NCBI GenBank assembly: GCA_021161885.1
Contig: JAGGZS010000227.1
Location: forward strand, 1-11,385
Length of the DNA stretch: 11,385 nt
Direction of reading: 5' to 3'
From: a bacterium
GTDB lineage: Bacteria > Auribacterota > Auribacteria > Auribacterales > Auribacteraceae
The notes beneath the pieces were generated by a model. The model was not told the DNA's origin, made no database searches, and worked only from the letters and a program-made list of their open reading frames with translations. The position numbers and the translations under genes are program-made. Positions 7,594-11,385 of this stretch are shown here, piece after piece. Position 1 is the first letter of the stretch, and the number at the start of each line of letters is the position of its first letter.

Positions 7594-8211
7594 ATGGGAA
7601 CAAAAAGTTTTTTCTTGGTTGGTTTGTCGCTTTTGGCAGTAGGCGTTCAATGCGGTGCTGAGGAAGCGAATGTACGTGTAATAGATAATTTTGAGAAACA
7701 GGGTAATACGTTCGGAGGCAGATCAAGTACTTATATGCAGCAGCCTTCAGGTGTTGTTGCCCGCAGAAATAAAGATGTGTTTTTTGGAGATTCGGGAAAA
7801 TCTCTTGAACTTCGTTATAAAAAAGCCGCGGAAGGCGGACCCTACGGCAAAGGCGGATGGTGCGGTTATTATTCTGTAATCAAACAGGGTCCTCGTAAAT
7901 ATTTTGATGCTTCAGCGTATACTTATCTGACTTTTCAGGTAAAGGGAGCAAAAGGCGGTGAAAGTTTTAAAATAGGTGTAGCTGATGAGTCATGGGACCA
8001 GCGTGAGGATTCAATGAAATCGGAGAAAGTAGGTGTTTATCTTGAAGCGGGTAAGGTTACTACTGAATGGCAAAAAGCAAAAATACCTTTGGAAGATTTC
8101 TGGGTTGATACTAAAAAATTGGCTTCAATAGCCGTTTGTTTTGAAGCTGAATGTTTTGCCGAAGGCGGCGGAAAAGGTACTGTTTATATAGACGATTTAC
8201 AGTTTGAATAG
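7594..8211 (+). CDS. Small exported single-module beta-sandwich protein
   Basis: From the ATG at 7594 the protein has 205 residues: a signal peptide (core SFFLVGLSLLAVGV, cleavage probably after GA at 21-22) and then one copy of the local beta-sandwich module (28-205). Landmarks are VIDNF (29-33), GKGGWCGYYS (86-95), YLTFQVKGAKGGESF (111-125), WQKAKIPLEDF (159-169), CFEAEC (182-187) and TVYIDDLQFE at the very C-terminus. Gln precedes Cys20, so there is no proper lipobox. Three cysteines (90, 182, 187) are shared with the next gene's product and could form a disulfide outside the cytoplasm. There is no enzyme domain, so it is probably a free glycan-binding protein or a subunit of a surface complex with its neighbours. 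The fold resembles galactose-binding-like carbohydrate modules such as CBM11, but the family is not assigned. Confidence 0.8.
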   Translation: MGTKSFFLVGLSLLAVGVQCGAEEANVRVIDNFEKQGNTFGGRSSTYMQQPSGVVARRNKDVFFGDSGKSLELRYKKAAEGGPYGKGGWCGYYSVIKQGPRKYFDASAYTYLTFQVKGAKGGESFKIGVADESWDQREDSMKSEKVGVYLEAGKVTTEWQKAKIPLEDFWVDTKKLASIAVCFEAECFAEGGGKGTVYIDDLQFE

Positions 8212-8220
8212 TTTTTAAAT

Positions 8221-8937
8221 ATGCGTGAATTTTTAATAATTGGAATTTTTAATTTAACAATTTTAATTTTGCCTATTTTTTCGTTGTCCGCTCAGGATAA
8301 TGCACAGTCGTCTACAGGGCATATGCGAGGTATTTTTGATGAAGCTCTTTATCTAGAGCCCGCAGAAAAGCTTAAAGAAACAGCTGTGCTTATTGATGAT
8401 TTTGAGAGCGCATCGAAATTTAATTTATTAAAAGGCATAACTAATGTTTATATGATGCCTCCGGCGCGGGTTATGTTGTCTACAGTTCAGGATGAACGTG
8501 AAGGCAAACCGACTAACGTGCTTCGTCTTAAATTCAGCAGGAGGTCGGACGGGGGGCCTTATGGTAAGGGTGGCTGGTGCGGTTATTACTCATCTATAAA
8601 AACGATAAGCAAACTTGGTGCAAAATATTTTGATGCTTCGAATTATGAGTACCTGACTTTTTGGGTTAAAGGTGAGACCGGTAATGAGAATTTTATCATC
8701 GGTCTTGCCGATAAGCATTGGGACAAAGCCGGAGATTCCATAAAATCTAATGAGGTAATTTCTTATTTGGACGAGGAACAAATAACAAATAAATGGCAGA
8801 AAGCGAAAATTCCACTCTCTGATTTCTTAATCGATATAAGTAAATTATCTTCGTTAGCGATTTGTTTTGAGGCTCAATGTTTTCCTGAAGGCGACGCGGA
8901 AGGTGTTGTCTATATTGATGATATAGCGTTTGAGTAA
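8221..8937 (+). CDS. Small exported single-module beta-sandwich protein, paralogue of the preceding gene
   Basis: The 238-residue protein begins with a clear Sec signal peptide ending SLSA|QD (cleavage after Ala24). A 30-residue linker precedes one copy of the module (about 55-238): VLIDDF (56-61), GKGGWCGYYS (115-124), YLTFWVKG (144-151), WQKAKIPLSDF (192-202), CFEAQC (215-220), and VVYIDDIAFE at the C-terminus. It is the closest relative of the preceding gene's product, sharing the GGPYGKGGWCGYYS block, the KYFDAS block and all three cysteines, which points to tandem duplication. It starts 9 nt after the preceding stop codon with no visible Shine-Dalgarno sequence (upstream is TTTTTAAAT), so translation may depend on coupling or the unstructured A/T leader. 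No catalytic domain is present; glycan binding is inferred. Confidence 0.8.
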   Translation: MREFLIIGIFNLTILILPIFSLSAQDNAQSSTGHMRGIFDEALYLEPAEKLKETAVLIDDFESASKFNLLKGITNVYMMPPARVMLSTVQDEREGKPTNVLRLKFSRRSDGGPYGKGGWCGYYSSIKTISKLGAKYFDASNYEYLTFWVKGETGNENFIIGLADKHWDKAGDSIKSNEVISYLDEEQITNKWQKAKIPLSDFLIDISKLSSLAICFEAQCFPEGDAEGVVYIDDIAFE

Positions 8938-8986
8938 TTTTCAGCCTCTTACCTTTTTTCTATAACCGTAATTTTAAGGTTTTTTT

Positions 8987-10873
8987 ATGGATAAGTTTAC
9001 TGAACTACTGAAAGATCATGACCGGATTATACTTTTTGACGGCGCTATGGGTACTTATCTGTACAAGAAAGGTGTTTTCCTGAATGTTTGTTATGAAGAA
9101 TTAAACATTATAAATCAGGATATGATAAAAGGTATTCATGAAGAATATATAAAAGCGGGTTCGGATATAATAACAACCAATACTTTCGGCGCGAATAGAA
9201 TTAAATTGGATAAGGCTGGTATAGGGCATAAATTAAAAGATATTATTGTATCTGCTGTTAGAATAGCAAAAGATGCGGCGAAAAAAAATGATGTGCTTGT
9301 TGCCGGCGATATAGGTCCTCTTGGCAAACTTGTTTATCCGCTTGGACCAATATCTAAGGCTGAGGCTGAACATTGTTTTTTAGAACAAATCGATTTTATG
9401 CTTGAAGCGGATGTCGATCTTTTTACGTTAGAGACATTTAGCGATTTGAATGAGCTTGAGCTTGTTGTCGGCTGTATTCAGAAAAAAACTTCAAAACCGA
9501 TTATAGCTCATATGACTGTTACGGATGAAGGGACTTCCATTTACGGCGCTACACCTTATCAGTTAGTTGATCTTGGAAGAAGAAAAAAAATTGATGTTGT
9601 GGGTTTTAATTGTTCATTAGGTCCTAATAATATGTTGAAAGTTGTTGAGGGACTTAAAATTTTTCCTGATGTTGTTTTTTCTGTGCAGCCTAACGCGGGT
9701 GTGCCGCGCATAATCGATAACAGGACTATTTATTTAGCTACTCCCGAATATTTCACCACTTACGCCAGACGGTATATGCTCAATAATGTGCGTATTGTCG
9801 GCGGTTGCTGTGGTATTCATCCTGAGCATATAAAGGAATTAAAAACGGCTGTTAAGTCGGTTACGGTATTGGGAGTTGATACCGGTAGTAAAAAATCCTC
9901 TTTTGAAGTATTGGACAGAAAGATTAAATTTGAGGGATTGCATCCGGTTCCGCTTAGAGAAAGGTCTCATTTTGCGAAACGGTTAACCGGCGGCTCGTTT
10001 GTATCAAGTGTGGAAATAACTCCGCCAAAAGGATGTAATCCGCAGAAAGTTATTGAATCCGCAAGAATGTTGAAGCAAAACGGTGTTGATGCGGTGAATA
10101 TACCTGACGGACCTCGGGCCAGCGCGAGAATGAGCCCGCAAATGTTAGCGGTTATTCTTGAACGTGAAGTAGGTATGGAAACCATAATGCATTATTGTTG
10201 CCGCGATAGAAACGTAATAGGAATGCAGTCTGATTTGCTTGGCGCGGCTGCGGCGGGTGTAAATAATATTCTGGTTATAACCGGAGACCCTCCTAAGCTC
10301 GGGCATTATCCTGACGCGACACCTGTTTTTGATGTGGATGCTGTTGGATTGACAAGAATAGTCAACCGTCTTAATCATGGAATTGATCTTGCCGGTAATG
10401 ATATAAAAAATGTAACAAGTTTTTTTCAGGGAGTAGGCGTTAATCCGGTGGCTACTAATTATGAACTTGAGCTTGAACGTTTTCATCAAAAGGTTGAGGC
10501 GGGTGCGGAATTTGCCATCACTCAGCCTGTATTTGATTCTGAAAAAATAATATCATTTCTTGATGATATAAAAGATGTAAAAATACCTGTTATAGCGGGA
10601 ATATGGCCGTTGGCGAGTTACCGCAACGCGGAATTTTTAAATTCAGAGATACCTGAGGTTTCTATACCTCAATATATACTTGATAGAATGAGTAAAGTTA
10701 CGGATAAAGAAGAAGCCAAAATAGAAGGGGTTATGGTTGCTCGGGAAACAATTGAAGTTATCAAAGACAGGATTTGCGGGATTCAGGTAAACGCTCCTTT
10801 CGGCAGAGTTGATCTTTCGTTAAAAGTTCTTGAAGGGTTTATGGATCCAGATAATGATTATATAAGGACTTAA
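8987..10873 (+). CDS. yitJ: Bifunctional homocysteine S-methyltransferase / 5,10-methylenetetrahydrofolate reductase
   Basis: The 628-residue cytosolic protein fuses two enzymes of the methionine cycle, as in Bacillus YitJ (about 610 residues). Residues 1-290 are the homocysteine S-methyltransferase domain: FDGAMGTYL near the N-terminus, NTFGAN (65-70) and zinc ligands Cys209 (FNCSLGP) and Cys274-Cys275 (GGCCG). Residues about 325-615 are a MetF-type flavin TIM barrel: SVEITPPKG with Glu343, CRDRN (405-409), ITGDPP (431-436) and ITQPVFD (511-517). The reductase makes 5-methyltetrahydrofolate; the first domain methylates homocysteine to methionine. All key residues are present, so both activities look intact. 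AAGG at 8976-8979 supports the start. The 49-nt gap upstream is too short for a SAM riboswitch. The function is unrelated to the glycan genes upstream; the close link is to the permease that follows. Confidence 0.93.
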   Translation: MDKFTELLKDHDRIILFDGAMGTYLYKKGVFLNVCYEELNIINQDMIKGIHEEYIKAGSDIITTNTFGANRIKLDKAGIGHKLKDIIVSAVRIAKDAAKKNDVLVAGDIGPLGKLVYPLGPISKAEAEHCFLEQIDFMLEADVDLFTLETFSDLNELELVVGCIQKKTSKPIIAHMTVTDEGTSIYGATPYQLVDLGRRKKIDVVGFNCSLGPNNMLKVVEGLKIFPDVVFSVQPNAGVPRIIDNRTIYLATPEYFTTYARRYMLNNVRIVGGCCGIHPEHIKELKTAVKSVTVLGVDTGSKKSSFEVLDRKIKFEGLHPVPLRERSHFAKRLTGGSFVSSVEITPPKGCNPQKVIESARMLKQNGVDAVNIPDGPRASARMSPQMLAVILEREVGMETIMHYCCRDRNVIGMQSDLLGAAAAGVNNILVITGDPPKLGHYPDATPVFDVDAVGLTRIVNRLNHGIDLAGNDIKNVTSFFQGVGVNPVATNYELELERFHQKVEAGAEFAITQPVFDSEKIISFLDDIKDVKIPVIAGIWPLASYRNAEFLNSEIPEVSIPQYILDRMSKVTDKEEAKIEGVMVARETIEVIKDRICGIQVNAPFGRVDLSLKVLEGFMDPDNDYIRT

Positions 10874-10875
10874 TA

Positions 10876-11385
10876 ATGAAATTAAGTAAACAATTAAGTT
10901 TGTTGGACGTTTTTTGTATTGCTACCGGGGCAATGATAAGTTCCGGTCTTTTTATTTTACCCGGGATTGCTCATTCCAAGGCTGGTCCTGCCGTGGTGGT
11001 ATCTTATTTCCTTGCCGGATTGCTGGCTTTGACAGGTCTTTTGAGCGTAGCGGAGTTATCTACGGCGATGCCGAAAGCCGCAGGAGATTATTTTTTTGTT
11101 ACCAGAAGTATGGGTAATGCCGTAGGTACTGTTGCCGGTCTATTAAGCTGGCTGGCGTTATCTTTAAAAAGTTCATTCGCCCTAATTGGTATGGCAGCTT
11201 TTACGGTTAGAATCATTCCTTTGCCTATTCATATTATAGCAATATGCTTGACTGTTTTTTTTCTTATAGTAAACATTTTAGGTGTTAAAGAGGCAGGTAA
11301 GTTACAGGTTATTTTAGTCTTATCGTTATTATTATTTTTATTGTTTTATATGATTTATGGTTTTCCTAAGGTTAATATGTCTTAT
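10876..11385 (+). CDS. APC-family amino-acid permease, 3' end cut off by the window
   Basis: The first 170 residues of an APC-superfamily transporter are present and the frame is open at the window edge. TGAMISSGLFILPG (17-30) is the unwound first helix that binds substrate in this family (usual form GxxIGSGIF). The conserved cytoplasmic loop after helix 2 follows: ELSTAMPKAAGDYFF (60-74). Further hydrophobic segments lie at about 36-58, 84-107, 116-135 and 143-162. The ATG sits 2 nt after the TAA of the methionine gene, which suggests translational coupling and a shared operon. Transport of methionine, S-methylmethionine or a related amino acid would fit that partner, but specificity cannot be read from this portion. 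Confidence 0.9.
   Translation, partial: MKLSKQLSLLDVFCIATGAMISSGLFILPGIAHSKAGPAVVVSYFLAGLLALTGLLSVAELSTAMPKAAGDYFFVTRSMGNAVGTVAGLLSWLALSLKSSFALIGMAAFTVRIIPLPIHIIAICLTVFFLIVNILGVKEAGKLQVILVLSLLLFLLFYMIYGFPKVNMSY

Noticed and set aside
8951..8986. ACCTT...AAGGT or AACC...GGTT hairpin followed by a T-run, possible terminator before the methionine gene
   Set aside because: The stems are 4-5 bp with loops of 10-20 nt, and the AAGG is better explained as the ribosome-binding site of the 8987 gene.
8938..8986. SAM (S-box) riboswitch expected upstream of a YitJ-type gene
   Set aside because: The gap is 49 nt, less than half the size of an S-box aptamer, and no characteristic paired elements are present.
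10914..11117. Alternative-frame open frame overlapping the permease
   Set aside because: The frame starting at 10876 gives a clear APC permease with its signature motifs; this one is a frame shadow rich in Arg, Cys and Phe.
1..11385. CRISPR arrays, tRNA or rRNA genes, insertion sequences
   Set aside because: I found no regularly spaced repeats, no tRNA-like folds and no transposase or terminal inverted repeats by reading both strands.

Overview
The window is a low-GC bacterial segment with every supported gene on the + strand and short gaps between them. Four predicted exported proteins carry Sec signal peptides, two of which end in the Ala|Gln-Asp type of cleavage site common in Gram-negative bacteria. 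Shine-Dalgarno use is mixed: strong before the GH94 and 7594 genes, absent before 8221. This suggests an uncultured, probably anaerobic Gram-negative polysaccharide user. The phylum cannot be fixed from the sequence.

Region by region: 1-297 is a very AT-rich leader with a possible promoter and a perfect 15-bp palindrome (216-230). 298-1305 encodes an unassigned cytosolic TIM-barrel protein resembling a glycoside hydrolase. 1371-3740 encodes a full-length GH94 inverting glycoside phosphorylase. A 90-bp gap with a TATAAT box flanked by an exact 13-bp direct repeat leads to a run of four exported proteins. The first (3831-6200) has a beta-sandwich carbohydrate-binding-like module, a TIM barrel with a degenerate GH18-type signature and a C-terminal CBM9-like domain. 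The next (6221-7537) has two copies of the same module. The last two (7594-8211 and 8221-8937) are small proteins with one copy each. 8987-10873 encodes a fused homocysteine S-methyltransferase/methylenetetrahydrofolate reductase of the YitJ type. From 10876 an APC-family amino-acid permease runs off the right edge.

The first six genes read as a glycan-use locus. Exported modular proteins bind and perhaps cut a polysaccharide or its oligomers outside the cytoplasm. The cytosolic phosphorylase then converts a beta-linked disaccharide plus phosphate to a sugar 1-phosphate and a free sugar. The GH18-like signature and the chitobiose-phosphorylase-like motifs both lean towards an N-acetylhexosamine or beta-glucan substrate, but specificity is not established. 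No transporter for the sugar lies in the window. The last two genes belong to methionine/one-carbon metabolism and look like a separate unit that happens to be adjacent.

The most unusual feature is five copies of one beta-sandwich module in four consecutive exported proteins, three of which have no recognisable catalytic domain. This resembles a multi-component surface or periplasmic glycan-binding system that I cannot match to a named one.
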